Assembly: GCA_944324055.1 (NCBI GenBank)
Contig: CALUUV010000002.1
Span: 1 to 56,643, forward strand
Direction: 5' to 3'
Source: Candidatus Gastranaerophilales bacterium
Lineage (GTDB): Bacteria > Cyanobacteriota > Vampirovibrionia > Gastranaerophilales > Gastranaerophilaceae
DNA: 56,643 nucleotides
Below are positions 23,970 through 34,286 of the stretch, piece after piece (positions within the stretch are counted from its first letter, which is position 1; the number at the start of each line of letters is the position of its first letter). Under the pieces are notes generated by a model that did no database searches, was not told the origin of the DNA, and worked only from the letters and a program-made list of their open reading frames with translations. A program made the translations under genes and the position numbers.

Positions 23970-25737
23970 CTTCTTGTTTATGTTTGAATTGCATTTCGTA
24001 TAGAGCCTTGTATTGACCGTTTTCAATTTGCATTAATTCATCGTGAGATCCAAGTTCTACAAGATGTCCTTGATTGATTACTGCAATTCTGCTTGCGTTT
24101 TGGATTGTAGAAAGTCGGTGAGCAATTACAAATACTGTTTTATCTTTCATTAAGTTACCAATTGCTTTTTGAACAATTGCTTCTGATTTGTTATCAAGAG
24201 CAGATGTTGCCTCATCAAGGATAACAATTGGAGCATCTTTGATGAACGCACGAGCGATAGCGACACGCTGTTTTTGTCCACCTGATAATAAAATTCCGCG
24301 TTCTCCGATTTGCGTATCAAGTCCGTCTTTAAGAGTTGCGACAAACTCATCTAAGTATGCCATTTGAATAGCGTTTTGGATTTCTTCTTCTGTTGCGTTT
24401 TCTTTTCCTAGAAGAATATTTTCTCTTATTGTTCCTGAGAATAAGAAATTATCTTGGAATACAACAGCTATATTTTGTCTAAGAGATTTTAATGAATAAT
24501 CTCTGATATCAATTCCATCAATTTTAATAGAACCTGATTTAATATCATAGAAACGAGGTATAAGACTAACAATTGTAGATTTACCACCGCCTGAGTTTCC
24601 AACAAGTGCTATTGTTTCACCTTTTTTGACCGATAGGCTAAGATTATTTAATACAGGAACATTAGGAACATATTCAAAACATACATCTTCAAATTGGATT
24701 TGATTATGTTCTTTTTCCATTACGATTGGGTTCTCTTTATCTCTGATTTCAGGGACAGAATCTAATACTTCAAATATTCTTTCAATTGAGAAGAAAGAGA
24801 ATTGAACTGCATTCAAATTATTACCTATATTTTTAACAGGAGTGTATAACAAGATTAAAGCAGTAATAAATGAAACAAAGTTTCCTGCTGTAATTTGATT
24901 AGTCATAATAAGATGAGATCCATAACCGATGGCAGCGGCAATCCCAACAGATACAATAACGTGCATCATTGGAGAAAGCCATTGAGTCTTTTGGACCATT
25001 TTTATTCTTAGATTAAATATATTTTTAAGAATCCAAGAGAATTTATTTGTTTCATATTCAGACAAATTGTATGAAGTAATTGTTTTGTTTCCGGCAAAAA
25101 CTTCGTTATATTCAGTAATAATAGCAGCATCTGCAACAACAGTTTTGTCCATAACTGATTTGATCCTTTTTTGTAGTTTTGCAACAGGAGCAAAAGCACA
25201 ACCAAGAACTAAAACAGCGATTAAAGCTAATTGCCAAGAGTTATAGAATAGTACACATACTAAAGATATTGATGAAAAAATTCTTTGAGTAAAAACACTT
25301 AAGTTATCTAGAAGCCCTGCACAAGCAATATCTGCTTGGTTGTTGAACTGAAAAACAATATCCCCAGAATTTCTTTTATCAAAGAAGGACGTTGGCAAAG
25401 TAAGTAATTTTTTAAACATATCATACTTAAGTCCATTGGTAATTTTGCCCCCAACCCAAGTTGAAAGGTATGAAGAAAGATACTTAAGCCCACCTTGCAC
25501 AGAGGTGAAAGCAACAATCCCTAAGGGAATATACCAAGGTGATTGAATAGATTTTTCCACCATAACTAAATCCATATAAGGTTTAAGAGCAAGCGCAATA
25601 ATTGCATCTAATGACCCTATTGGAATACAAATAAGCATAGAACACAATGCTCTAAACCAAACAGGTCTGACATACGGCCACATACGGTGGTAATTTATAA
25701 AAAATCTATTTTGTTTAATTGCTTCAATTATTTGCAT
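23953..25737 (-). CDS. MsbA-like ABC transporter (permease-ATPase)
   Basis: 594 residues: an N-terminal six-helix exporter domain (about 20-325) fused to an ATPase. It has Walker A GNSGGGKST (380-388), a Q-loop FQDNFLFSGT, signature LSGGQKQR (about 482-489), Walker B IVILDEAT (about 503-510) and the H-loop AHRLST. It is closest in pattern to MsbA and other lipid flippases that move lipid A or lipid-linked glycans across the inner membrane. It sits between the two polysaccharide operons. The last residues (GVNA) come from an intergenic repeat, so the C-terminal end is probably not functional. An AAGGAGAAA ribosome site precedes the ATG. Confidence 0.9.
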   Translation of the reverse strand: MQIIEAIKQNRFFINYHRMWPYVRPVWFRALCSMLICIPIGSLDAIIALALKPYMDLVMVEKSIQSPWYIPLGIVAFTSVQGGLKYLSSYLSTWVGGKITNGLKYDMFKKLLTLPTSFFDKRNSGDIVFQFNNQADIACAGLLDNLSVFTQRIFSSISLVCVLFYNSWQLALIAVLVLGCAFAPVAKLQKRIKSVMDKTVVADAAIITEYNEVFAGNKTITSYNLSEYETNKFSWILKNIFNLRIKMVQKTQWLSPMMHVIVSVGIAAAIGYGSHLIMTNQITAGNFVSFITALILLYTPVKNIGNNLNAVQFSFFSIERIFEVLDSVPEIRDKENPIVMEKEHNQIQFEDVCFEYVPNVPVLNNLSLSVKKGETIALVGNSGGGKSTIVSLIPRFYDIKSGSIKIDGIDIRDYSLKSLRQNIAVVFQDNFLFSGTIRENILLGKENATEEEIQNAIQMAYLDEFVATLKDGLDTQIGERGILLSGGQKQRVAIARAFIKDAPIVILDEATSALDNKSEAIVQKAIGNLMKDKTVFVIAHRLSTIQNASRIAVINQGHLVELGSHDELMQIENGQYKALYEMQFKHKQEAGVNA

Positions 25738-25784
25738 TTATTTCTCCTTGTTAAATTTTTGTGATTATATAATTTAAAATTGTT

Positions 25785-26450
25785 TTACCAACATAAGTTT
25801 TTTGCTCCAGTTTTTAAACAACCATAGTAATAGCCTGAAAATCCAGCTTTTTCCATTAATATGCCTACTTGTTGAATATTATATTCAACTCGAAAAAGTT
25901 TGATATTTTCATTTTCTAATATTGCAAATGCAGCTTTTGGATTTCCATCACGTGGTTGACCTACGGAACCAGGATTACAATATATTTTATTTTCATATTG
26001 TTCTAATCTTTGAACATGCTTATGTCCAGATAAAAATATTTTTCCACTAATTTGTTCAAAATAATCTTTATTGGGTTCTAAATAATCGTCAATAGGATTA
26101 TCCCAACTTCCATGAACCATAGATATATCTCCAATAACACGTATTGGAGGAAAACTTCTTATCCATTCTAAATTTTCTTTCGTAATAATTTCCCGTTGAT
26201 ATCTAAGACAATCATTTGCACTTTTAGAGCGAGGACAAAAAGTATTTGAAGCCATATACCAATCATGATTCCCCATTACACATTTAACATTTCTTTTTCT
26301 TAATTCATCACAGCATTTATTAACTTCACTATAATAACCAACAATGTCTCCAAGACAATATATTTCTTTTATATTCATTTCATCAATGGAATTTAAAACT
26401 GCTTGAAGAGCAACAAAATTGCCATGAATATCAGATATTATTGCTATCAT
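25785..26450 (-). CDS. Metallophosphoesterase (YfcE/MJ0936 type)
   Basis: 221 residues of the calcineurin-like fold. Metal ligands are seen in order: IISDIHGNFVAL (D and H), YCLGDIVGY (D), MGNHDWYM (N and H), SMVHGSWDNP (H) and LSGHKHVQRL (two H). It probably hydrolyses a phosphodiester or phosphomonoester of an intermediate. It is the last gene of the second polysaccharide operon and overlaps the ATP-grasp gene by 20 bases, indicating co-translation. Confidence 0.92.
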   Translation of the reverse strand: MIAIISDIHGNFVALQAVLNSIDEMNIKEIYCLGDIVGYYSEVNKCCDELRKRNVKCVMGNHDWYMASNTFCPRSKSANDCLRYQREIITKENLEWIRSFPPIRVIGDISMVHGSWDNPIDDYLEPNKDYFEQISGKIFLSGHKHVQRLEQYENKIYCNPGSVGQPRDGNPKAAFAILENENIKLFRVEYNIQQVGILMEKAGFSGYYYGCLKTGAKNLCW

Positions 26451-27402
26451 ATATAATAATGTCCTCTGTATATCTTATTGATTTGCCTTTTTTAATTATT
26501 GGTTGAGTAGGAATTATATTATTTAAAAAATAATCTATACTCATTTTACTTTCGTTATAATTGAAAGCTGCTCTAATTGATGTGGCAGATGATATTCTTG
26601 GATTAATTTCTAAAAGTTTTAAATAATTATTATCTTTTCTAAATTGAAAATTTGTTGGTCCAACAGGTTTAAAAATTTCTGCAAGTTCAATTAAAGCAGT
26701 TTTAATTCCATCAATTTCAATAGTTTGAGCAATTTCAGTATAACCTTCTTTAGACAATTTTCTTTTTAAAGACATAAATGCAAGTAACTTACTCTCTTTA
26801 TCAAAAAATGCACTTACTGTATATTCTTCATCAATAGATCCGATAATTGGCTGAACCATATGAGTTGTTCCTATTTTATCAAGATTTTGTTCTAAAGTTT
26901 GTTCATCTTTTATAATAATAATTCCTTGAGAAGCGAATCCTCTTTTAGGTTTGATTAGAAACGGAATTTTTATATCTTCTGGAACAGATAAATAAGTTGG
27001 TATTGCATATTTGGAATTGTTTTTTTCCAATTCCTTATAAAATAGCCACTTATCTTCACATAATTCAATTAATGTTTTATTGTTTAATAAAACATTTGTT
27101 CTCTTTTCTAGTAACTCATGATTTTTATTCCAAGCTATCATATCAATTTCTATTGTCGGAATAATCATATCAACCTGATATTTATCTATAATATTCAACA
27201 GCCAATCAAAATAATTATTAGAATTAGTATTGGGAGCAATTTCAAAAATATCAGAAAAATAATTTGCTGGAGAAGTTTCATAAATACTTGTTCCTATAAG
27301 TTTTAATCCTTCTATTTGTTGTAAAGATTTTAATACTCCGTAGCCAACAATTCCAGATGCTCCAGAAACTAAAATAGTTTTTTTATTATATTTCATTTTC
27401 AA
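26431..27402 (-). CDS. ATP-grasp ligase, carbamoyl-phosphate-synthase-like
   Basis: 323 residues. It has an N-terminal Rossmann-like PreATP-grasp part (TILVSGASGIVGYGVLKSL). The ATP-grasp core contains PFLIKPKRGFASQGIIII (ATP-binding lysine) and a C-terminal FRKDNNYLKLLEINPRISSATSIRAA, the metal-binding Glu/Asn segment. Such proteins in O-antigen clusters ligate an amino acid or acyl group to a sugar amine. It overlaps both neighbours. The aminotransferase of the same operon could supply the amine, but the substrate is not shown by the sequence. Confidence 0.88.
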   Translation of the reverse strand: MKMKYNKKTILVSGASGIVGYGVLKSLQQIEGLKLIGTSIYETSPANYFSDIFEIAPNTNSNNYFDWLLNIIDKYQVDMIIPTIEIDMIAWNKNHELLEKRTNVLLNNKTLIELCEDKWLFYKELEKNNSKYAIPTYLSVPEDIKIPFLIKPKRGFASQGIIIIKDEQTLEQNLDKIGTTHMVQPIIGSIDEEYTVSAFFDKESKLLAFMSLKRKLSKEGYTEIAQTIEIDGIKTALIELAEIFKPVGPTNFQFRKDNNYLKLLEINPRISSATSIRAAFNYNESKMSIDYFLNNIIPTQPIIKKGKSIRYTEDIIIYDSNNI

Positions 27403-29110
27403 TTTCGTCCTTAATTAACATTTGTTCGTTTTTATCTAAAAGCGGATTTTGCTTGTCGATGTAATCTCCTGGTTCCGGAGTATTTTCCATAATGGAAGGT
27501 AAACATACTTCTATAAATCTTGCAGATTTGTTACTTATAAAATCTTTTACCTTGATATACTCTTGTATAGAGTTAATCTTCAAATATGGAATATCATAAG
27601 CATAAGCAATTTTTTCAAAATTTGGAGCTGAATATCCATCAATAGAAACACAATAATTTGCATTATAAAGTTTTTCTTGAGTTTTACGAATCATACCTAA
27701 ACATTTATTATTCAAAACAATTATATTTATTGGTAAATTGTCTCTTTTTATGGTTTGTAATTCTTGTATATTCATTTGCAAACCGCCATCACCATTAATA
27801 GAAACTATCATTGAATTATTATTTGTTACATAACTTGCACCAATTGCAGCAGGCAAAGAAAATCCCATAGAACCATAACCTGCAGAATTAAATAATCTTC
27901 TATTTCCGTCAAGCTTTAATGATTGTGCTACACTCATTTGATTCTGACCGACATCAGCCGTAATTATTGCATCTGACGATAAGTATTCTGAGATTTGATG
28001 CATAAAATTGTTAGCATTTAGATTAATGTCATCATAATTATGAGAAGGATATCTTTTTTGCCATTTTTTAATCAAATTTAGCCATTTAGAATAATCCAAT
28101 TCAGTAAAATCTAATGATAAAAATTTTTCCAAAAAATTTTCCGTACTCGAAAAAATACTGATAGTTTCAGGAATTTTACGACCTAATTCTATTTTATCTA
28201 CATCGACCCTAATGACTTTTGTTTCTTCAGGCAATCTAGTGCGATAACCACCTAGTTGCCTTTCATCAAGTCTTGAACCAAGAATTATTATAGAATCACA
28301 ATTGGCAACTGCTAAATTAGAATATCTATTGCCATAATGTCCAATAAAACCACAGTAACATTCATTATCGTGAGCTAAAACATCTAAACCGCATAATGAA
28401 GCAACTACAGGAATTTGTACTTTTTTTAATAATTCTTTTAGTTTTTCTCTACAAACATTACTTCTTGTTCCTCCTCCTAAAAGAATAATTGGTCTTTTAG
28501 AGTTTTTTAAAATATCTTGAATTTCTTTAAGAGGGATGTTGTCATAGTTAGGTTTTTGAGGTTCTTTAAAGCTTTTGAGTTTTGATACATCATATTCTTC
28601 TCTTGTTATGTTGTATGGTAAGTCTATCAAAACTGGACCTTTTCGTCCCTCATTTGTTATATAAAATGCTTTTTCAAATTCATAACGTATATCTTCTATA
28701 TGTTCGATTTTGATTGCATATTTTGTAATATCAGTTACCATTGATACCATATCAATTTCTTCAAACAGATTTTGCCTAATTTTTTTGTCTTTTCTACATC
28801 CCAAAGAATGAGGGGAGCCAGTGATAAAAATACAAGGATTAGAATCAAAATAGGCATTTGCAATTCCTGCAACAAGATTAACAGAGCTTGGGGCTCCAGA
28901 AGACATTGCAATTGTTGGAGTTTCAGTTATTATTGAATATGGGTTTACTGCAAATGCACTTGCCTGTTCATGATAATTTAAAATAAAGTCAATTCCTTCA
29001 GTCTTATATATAGATTCTACAACATCTGCATTATAACCACCTATATAACCAAAAATATGCTTAACATTGTGTTTTTTTAGTAATTCAACAATATAATCAG
29101 AAATTTTCAC
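27386..29110 (-). CDS. Thiamine-diphosphate enzyme, acetolactate-synthase-like
   Basis: 574 residues with the three domains of the POX/AHAS family. The N-terminal PYR domain carries the catalytic E48 in YHEQASAFA. The central domain includes IILLGGGTRSN. The C-terminal PP domain has the ThDP motif from GDGG (440-443) to NN (467-468). Its place inside a polysaccharide operon, beside a DegT aminotransferase and an ATP-grasp ligase, argues for a sugar-modifying reaction (for example adding a two-carbon acyl unit) rather than branched-chain amino acid synthesis. No small regulatory subunit is adjacent. Confidence 0.88.
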   Translation of the reverse strand: MKISDYIVELLKKHNVKHIFGYIGGYNADVVESIYKTEGIDFILNYHEQASAFAVNPYSIITETPTIAMSSGAPSSVNLVAGIANAYFDSNPCIFITGSPHSLGCRKDKKIRQNLFEEIDMVSMVTDITKYAIKIEHIEDIRYEFEKAFYITNEGRKGPVLIDLPYNITREEYDVSKLKSFKEPQKPNYDNIPLKEIQDILKNSKRPIILLGGGTRSNVCREKLKELLKKVQIPVVASLCGLDVLAHDNECYCGFIGHYGNRYSNLAVANCDSIIILGSRLDERQLGGYRTRLPEETKVIRVDVDKIELGRKIPETISIFSSTENFLEKFLSLDFTELDYSKWLNLIKKWQKRYPSHNYDDINLNANNFMHQISEYLSSDAIITADVGQNQMSVAQSLKLDGNRRLFNSAGYGSMGFSLPAAIGASYVTNNNSMIVSINGDGGLQMNIQELQTIKRDNLPINIIVLNNKCLGMIRKTQEKLYNANYCVSIDGYSAPNFEKIAYAYDIPYLKINSIQEYIKVKDFISNKSARFIEVCLPSIMENTPEPGDYIDKQNPLLDKNEQMLIKDEIENEI

Positions 29111-29154
29111 TTTAAAGCATCCTTTTAATTTATAAACTTAATTAACAATATTCG

Positions 29155-30102
29155 TTAATTATTTTCTAATTCGGCAAAACCAAATCCTTCTTTACCAAAG
29201 TGATTTCCACAATAGAACATTATGTATTTGTTATTTATTTTCGTAACGTGAGGATATTCAATCATTTCTGAGTCCCAACCAGATGATGATATATCTATAC
29301 CAACCATATTATCATTTCTTTCCCAGTTGAATAAGTCTTTTGAAGAAGCATAACCTATTCTGTATGATTTATCTCTATCATTTCTAAAATCTAATCCTTC
29401 TCTATAACAAAATAGCATATGATATAAACCATCTTTTTCAAATATTGATGGAGAAGTTTGGCACTCATTTTTTACTTTTAAAGGTAAAACTTGTTTATTA
29501 TTTCTTTTCCAATTTATGCCATCTTTAGATGTTGCATGTTTTATTATATATTGAGATTCAAGTTTATCACCTTCTTTAATCCATTTTTTACCAGTATGAT
29601 AGAACATATGCCAATCTGTCTCAGATAATTTGTAGACAATCGGTGTAGAATTAAGATAAGGTTCATCCAATGTTGGTCCCATCAAAGGTCCTCTACTAAT
29701 TTTTTTAAATCTTTCTCCGTCTATACTTTTTGCTAAACCTATTTCCCAATCATAATGAACACTAACTCTTCTTTGCCAACCTACATAATAAAGATAATAT
29801 TCTCCGTTATGTTTTACTACAGAACAAGGCATTGAACCGTGTTCATCAAATTCGCCTAAACCTCCTAAATCTATTAACGGCTTATCTGATATTTTTAAAA
29901 TGTTTTTTAGATTCTTTTTATCCAAATCCACAAAACCACCATATGCTCGGACTTGTGTTCCTGTATACTTTTCTCTTGTTGCAAAATATACTCTTATAAA
30001 GTCTCCAAAATCCATAGGAAATGGAATTTGTGCGTGGGAATACATCCAATCATATCTTTCATTTGGGGAAAATATTAATCCCTTTTTATTCCATTTAAAC
30101 AT
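29155..30102 (-). CDS. Glycosidase-like five-bladed propeller protein
   Basis: 315 residues with no signal peptide. Repeated W/Y-rich propeller strands (GEYYLYYVGWQRRVSVHYDWEIGLAKS, DWHMFYHTGKKWI, GLYHMLFCYREG and NKYIMFYCGNHFG) match the GH43/GH130-like beta-propeller. Proteins like this are frequent in surface glycan clusters, where they may be cytoplasmic phosphorylases or glycan-modifying enzymes rather than secreted hydrolases. A TAATG-like junction is not used; a 37-base gap precedes it and an AGGAG ribosome site is present. Confidence 0.8.
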   Translation of the reverse strand: MFKWNKKGLIFSPNERYDWMYSHAQIPFPMDFGDFIRVYFATREKYTGTQVRAYGGFVDLDKKNLKNILKISDKPLIDLGGLGEFDEHGSMPCSVVKHNGEYYLYYVGWQRRVSVHYDWEIGLAKSIDGERFKKISRGPLMGPTLDEPYLNSTPIVYKLSETDWHMFYHTGKKWIKEGDKLESQYIIKHATSKDGINWKRNNKQVLPLKVKNECQTSPSIFEKDGLYHMLFCYREGLDFRNDRDKSYRIGYASSKDLFNWERNDNMVGIDISSSGWDSEMIEYPHVTKINNKYIMFYCGNHFGKEGFGFAELENN

Positions 30103-30139
30103 TAATTTTCTCCTATATATTTATTTTTAATCTTTCGTT

Positions 30140-30853
30140 TTAGACTTCTTTAGTTATTAAGTCATATTGTTCCAATAATTCTGCGATTTCTGCTTTTGAG
30201 TTAAACATTAATATATCTATAAATGATAAATTCGCTACAAAATCATTATTGAATTGTTTGTAATTAATATTTTTCATTTTTATAAATTTCAACTCTATAT
30301 TTTCTTTTTTAAATGATTTTGCATCATATAACTCTAAACCACCTATTGCATTAATGTATATTCCTGCATTCAACTTTTTATTAATTTCTATAATTCTTGC
30401 TTGTGCCTTAAGAGTGTTATCTTTATGGATTTCAGATGATAATAAAATTTCTGTCTTCAAGTTAAGATATTGTTTTACTTTTTCAAAAGAATTTTTCAAA
30501 TATGCTGTTAAATCATCATTATTATAATAGATTATTTCTTCCATAATAGGATAAAAATCTTTAAAATAAGGTGCTTTTTTGTATGCCATACTTATAGTTT
30601 TTAAAAAGTTTTCTTTATCGTGTGTAGAAAAATTTAATTTTGTTTCATTAATTAATTTGTTTTGAGATGGTTTTTTAAGTGGTATAGAAAATTTATGTGC
30701 AGAATGATTTAACAATATAGAATTTCTGTTTATGTATCCTCTCATAATAAAATTAACATCATCTAAGATTACAAATTTGTCTACTGCATTAAACATTTGC
30801 CAGTAACCAATATATGGGAAAAAATATGGTTGCATTATTGCGATTTTTAACAT
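30140..30853 (-). CDS. WbqC-like family protein
   Basis: 237 residues. The N-terminus LKIAIMQPYFFPYIGYWQMFNAVDKFVILDDVNF is the hallmark of the WbqC-like family, common in O-antigen clusters and often next to DegT aminotransferases; a conserved NAIGGLELYD is seen near 178-187. The biochemical role is uncertain; amino-sugar acylation has been proposed for relatives. The start codon overlaps the stop of the upstream glycosyltransferase by one base. Confidence 0.92.
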   Translation of the reverse strand: MLKIAIMQPYFFPYIGYWQMFNAVDKFVILDDVNFIMRGYINRNSILLNHSAHKFSIPLKKPSQNKLINETKLNFSTHDKENFLKTISMAYKKAPYFKDFYPIMEEIIYYNNDDLTAYLKNSFEKVKQYLNLKTEILLSSEIHKDNTLKAQARIIEINKKLNAGIYINAIGGLELYDAKSFKKENIELKFIKMKNINYKQFNNDFVANLSFIDILMFNSKAEIAELLEQYDLITKEV

Positions 30854-32010
30854 TATTTTATACTCCCATCATTCTGTAATAAGTTAAGCTCTTTTTCTAA
30901 TTTAATAATTCTTTCTTTTTTATGATTTAAAGATTCTATTAAATAATTATATATTTGTTTATTAATAGGAATATTGGATGTAATAAATATAATTAAAGAT
31001 GATAATTTTTTTTGTTTATCAATTTTTGTTTCCAATTTTTTCTTTTGAATTTTAAATTTATTAATATCAGTTTCATCTGCGAGTTTTTTTGCTTTTTTTC
31101 TAGAATAAATATAATTAGTATTCATACATTTAAAGCCATAACGTAAAACAAATGTTAAAATAAACCAAATGTACCATCCATATTTCTTACCAAAGAGCTT
31201 TTTGAAAAAGTATAGCTTTTTGTACCTTTTGTCTCCAAGACCATTGGATGTATCATATTTTTTTTGTAAAGCTGTTGTAAATTCATCTAGTTGAAAATTA
31301 AACATTTTAGAAAGTTTAAAAGCAAACATACTGTTTAATTCTTTTATATTTTGATCCCCAGAAGCAAATGTAGACCTTTTACTTATAGTGTATGCAGCCA
31401 TAATTTTGTCATAATAATATATTGGACCTTTTGAAAAATGATAATAATAAAGAAGATAATCAATTGGTAAAATTTTTAAATCTTTATAATTAAAATTTCT
31501 AAAAATTCTTGAAGATGTTAAAAAGAAAGGAGCATCTACTTCAAAATTAACAATCTCTTTTGGTTGCCATTTTATAAGATTATGTATATATGAGAATTCT
31601 GTTCCATTAAATTTGTCAACTTGTAATGTATCATGTGCAAATCCCACAAAATTATCGTGATTTTCTAAAAAATCTAGTGCTATTTCAATTTTATTTTCAT
31701 CACACCAATAATCATCTCCGTCAATTATACAAAAATATTTTGTATCTATGGAGGAAATTGCTTTATATGATTGAAGCTCTAAATCTTTTTTTAAAAATGT
31801 ATTTTCTTTTTGGACTGTTAATTTTATTTTTTCTGGATATTTTTCAGCATATTCTCTACATATATCAGATGTTCCATCAATAGAACAATCATCCCAAATA
31901 GAGATTATGTAAGGATATTTTGTTTTTTGATTTAATATACTCTCAATACATTTTGCTATTGTGTCTTTATGATTATATGTGAAAATAATTGCAGTTAATA
32001 AGTTATTCAT
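30853..32010 (-). CDS. Family 2 glycosyltransferase
   Basis: 385 residues. It has a GT-A domain with LTAIIFTYNHKDTIAKCIESIL at the start, SIWDDCSIDGTSDI as nucleotide site, and YFCIIDGDDYWCDENKIE (about 92-109) as the DxD metal site. The last third is helical and basic with a coiled-coil-like lysine-rich stretch (KKKLETKIDKQKKL). It is a cytoplasmic enzyme adding one sugar to the growing glycan. It is tightly packed between the FkbM and WbqC genes. Confidence 0.9.
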   Translation of the reverse strand: MNNLLTAIIFTYNHKDTIAKCIESILNQKTKYPYIISIWDDCSIDGTSDICREYAEKYPEKIKLTVQKENTFLKKDLELQSYKAISSIDTKYFCIIDGDDYWCDENKIEIALDFLENHDNFVGFAHDTLQVDKFNGTEFSYIHNLIKWQPKEIVNFEVDAPFFLTSSRIFRNFNYKDLKILPIDYLLYYYHFSKGPIYYYDKIMAAYTISKRSTFASGDQNIKELNSMFAFKLSKMFNFQLDEFTTALQKKYDTSNGLGDKRYKKLYFFKKLFGKKYGWYIWFILTFVLRYGFKCMNTNYIYSRKKAKKLADETDINKFKIQKKKLETKIDKQKKLSSLIIFITSNIPINKQIYNYLIESLNHKKERIIKLEKELNLLQNDGSIK

Positions 32011-32013
32011 TTA

Positions 32014-33108
32014 TTATACCTTTGCATAAATTACTGTTTCGTTCCTTGATATTGTATTGTGATCCAAATATAATTTGTATTTTGGGTTGAGTGATTTAAT
32101 AAGTTTTGGTAAAACAATTAAATCATCATCTAAATGATATGCACAAATCGCAAGTTTAGGAGTATATTTTTTGATTGTTTCATAGGCACCTTCCAAGGCT
32201 TTAACTTCAGAACCTTCAATATCCATTTTTATGAAATCAATTTTTTCAATATTATTTTCTTTGACATAGTCATCAATTTTAATAGTTGTAGTATGTTGTA
32301 TATTATTTTGAGGAGTTGGATTTATAATATTTGTTCCTGGTCCATTTTTTTCAAATGTAAGTTTTTGATTAGAAACATCAGATACAGCTTTATCTATTAA
32401 AATAATATTTTTACTTATTTCTGGATTAAGTTCCATATTTTTTTTGAATATATCTATATTTTCATCCATGCATTCAAATGAATAAATTGTACCCTCTCCT
32501 TGATTTTCATGTGCAAAATAAATTGCAGTATCGCCATAACAAGCTCCACAATCTAAAACATTATCTCCTCTTTCAACTTTTACTAAATTATTATATTTGT
32601 ATTGTTCCAAAATAAAATCTATTAGAATTCCTCCAGGAGAAAACCATAATTTTATATCATAACCTATCTTTGCAAGATCATATATTTTTAGATGTATAAT
32701 ATCTTGCCAAAGAACTATCTCTTCTTCGCTTATTTTTAAAGAATCAATAAAACTTAATTGAGAAAATACAGATGAATAAAATAATGGAAATCTTAAAATT
32801 GCAAAATCAAAAAGTCTATATAATACAACTTCTAGGAAAATATCCTTTGAATATTCATCTTCAAACATATTATATGATTCTTCTAATTTTTTTAAATTAT
32901 ATTTATTACAAAGCTTTTTCTTAATAAAATTTTCTCTTTTAATTCTTTTAATTAATGATGTTTCAACTTTTACTTTTTTTGAATAATCAGGAACTTCCTG
33001 ATAAATATTTTCAGGGTAATAGTACATGGCACAAGTTTTAATTAAAGCTTGTAATTTTTGAGCAAAATCAGATTTATTATATTGTAGCGATAATTTTTTT
33101 CTAATCAT
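32014..33108 (-). CDS. FkbM-family SAM methyltransferase
   Basis: 364 residues. An N-terminal helical region of about 150 residues precedes a Rossmann methyltransferase domain. This has the SAM motif VLDCGACYGDTAIYFA (about 184-199), the acidic loop YSFECMDEN, and the FkbM hallmark IDFIKMDIEGSEVKALEGA (290-308). It probably O-methylates a sugar of the polysaccharide. It lies 3 bases upstream of the GT2 gene. Confidence 0.93.
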   Translation of the reverse strand: MIRKKLSLQYNKSDFAQKLQALIKTCAMYYYPENIYQEVPDYSKKVKVETSLIKRIKRENFIKKKLCNKYNLKKLEESYNMFEDEYSKDIFLEVVLYRLFDFAILRFPLFYSSVFSQLSFIDSLKISEEEIVLWQDIIHLKIYDLAKIGYDIKLWFSPGGILIDFILEQYKYNNLVKVERGDNVLDCGACYGDTAIYFAHENQGEGTIYSFECMDENIDIFKKNMELNPEISKNIILIDKAVSDVSNQKLTFEKNGPGTNIINPTPQNNIQHTTTIKIDDYVKENNIEKIDFIKMDIEGSEVKALEGAYETIKKYTPKLAICAYHLDDDLIVLPKLIKSLNPKYKLYLDHNTISRNETVIYAKV

Positions 33109-33131
33109 ATATTAATTCCTTTATTTATTTG

Positions 33132-34286
33132 TTAAAACTTATAATTTCTACTGTAAAATTTTTTTAGATTATTTATAAACTTTTCCTCTGAATACAAAAA
33201 AGAATGCATATTATAAACTTCTTTAATAGTACTTGTATATAGATTTTTATTGTTTATAAGATTTTTCATGTAAGTAGTAATATTTTTTTGCATATCTGTA
33301 TAATTTTTAAATACACTATATAATTGATCCCATTCGATTGAAGGGAAAAATCTTTCGTTATAAATTGAAAAACCAATGGACCCTACATAATATGGCATAG
33401 TAAAATAACCATCCATTCCTTCGCCAAATGTAATAGTAAAATATGCTTTTGATATTAAATCCATATAATCATCAAAAGTCATATTTTGAACAATAATTAG
33501 TTTAAAATCAGGCATTTCAATTTTTAATTTTTCAATAATTTGTTGCTTCATATAATTATCATCTGGTGATAAAACAATAATTTTCTCTTTTTCTTCAAAA
33601 GAATATGATTTATAGCCTTTTAAATCTATATGTACAGATAATAAATGTGTTGGAATACCCCATTTGTTACATACTTCTTGGGTTGCATACCTATCATGAG
33701 CTATTGTCTGAGTGATATTTGTTGTTAGTTCTTTTAATTTATTAATTTTTTTAGGTTCTGGCATCAATTCGATATTCTGGTTTAGAATGTTTATCTGGAA
33801 ACTAGGTATATTTTTTAGAATTTTCTTATCTTTTCTTGTTAAATGTTTATAAAATCTTTCTTTACACATATATTCAGGAATATGTAGAATTAATTCTTGA
33901 ACATTTGATAAATTATTGATAAATTGTTCCCAACGATAGATTTTTTCTTCGTTTTTGAAATAATGATTATGAGTATATGTATATTCCCCTGGTTCTGTAA
34001 TAATTAAACATTCAGCATCCAAACAAATTTCTCTTGAATATTTGCAAATAGAAAATATTGACATAATTCCACCATTAACCATTTCATTTGATGGGATTAT
34101 AAATGCAATTATTTTTTTAGCATTTTTTATATGACTCAAATCATATTTATCTTGTTCTTTTTTGTATTCTCTATTTAATAATTTTCTTTCATAATTAGGA
34201 CAACTAAATTTTATTCCTAAAAACCTGAAATTTAGATGTGTTCTTGTTTTGTTATAAGAAAATATGTTTGAAATATTTAGTTTCAT
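33132..34286 (-). CDS. Putative glycosyltransferase of uncertain family
   Basis: 384 residues. The N-terminal 45 residues (NFRFLGIKFSCPNYERKL) resemble the leaders of cluster glycosyltransferases. A segment near 67-85 (IAFIIPSNEMVNGGIMSIF) and a C-terminal Rossmann-like half suggest a GT-B fold. In that half LIIVQNMTFDDYMDLISKAYFTITFGEGMDGYFTMPYY places an acidic EGMDG loop where a nucleotide-sugar would sit. This pattern recalls WsaF-like rhamnosyltransferases but is not decisive. The start overlaps the stop of the aminotransferase in ATGA. Confidence 0.6.
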   Translation of the reverse strand: MKLNISNIFSYNKTRTHLNFRFLGIKFSCPNYERKLLNREYKKEQDKYDLSHIKNAKKIIAFIIPSNEMVNGGIMSIFSICKYSREICLDAECLIITEPGEYTYTHNHYFKNEEKIYRWEQFINNLSNVQELILHIPEYMCKERFYKHLTRKDKKILKNIPSFQINILNQNIELMPEPKKINKLKELTTNITQTIAHDRYATQEVCNKWGIPTHLLSVHIDLKGYKSYSFEEKEKIIVLSPDDNYMKQQIIEKLKIEMPDFKLIIVQNMTFDDYMDLISKAYFTITFGEGMDGYFTMPYYVGSIGFSIYNERFFPSIEWDQLYSVFKNYTDMQKNITTYMKNLINNKNLYTSTIKEVYNMHSFLYSEEKFINNLKKFYSRNYKF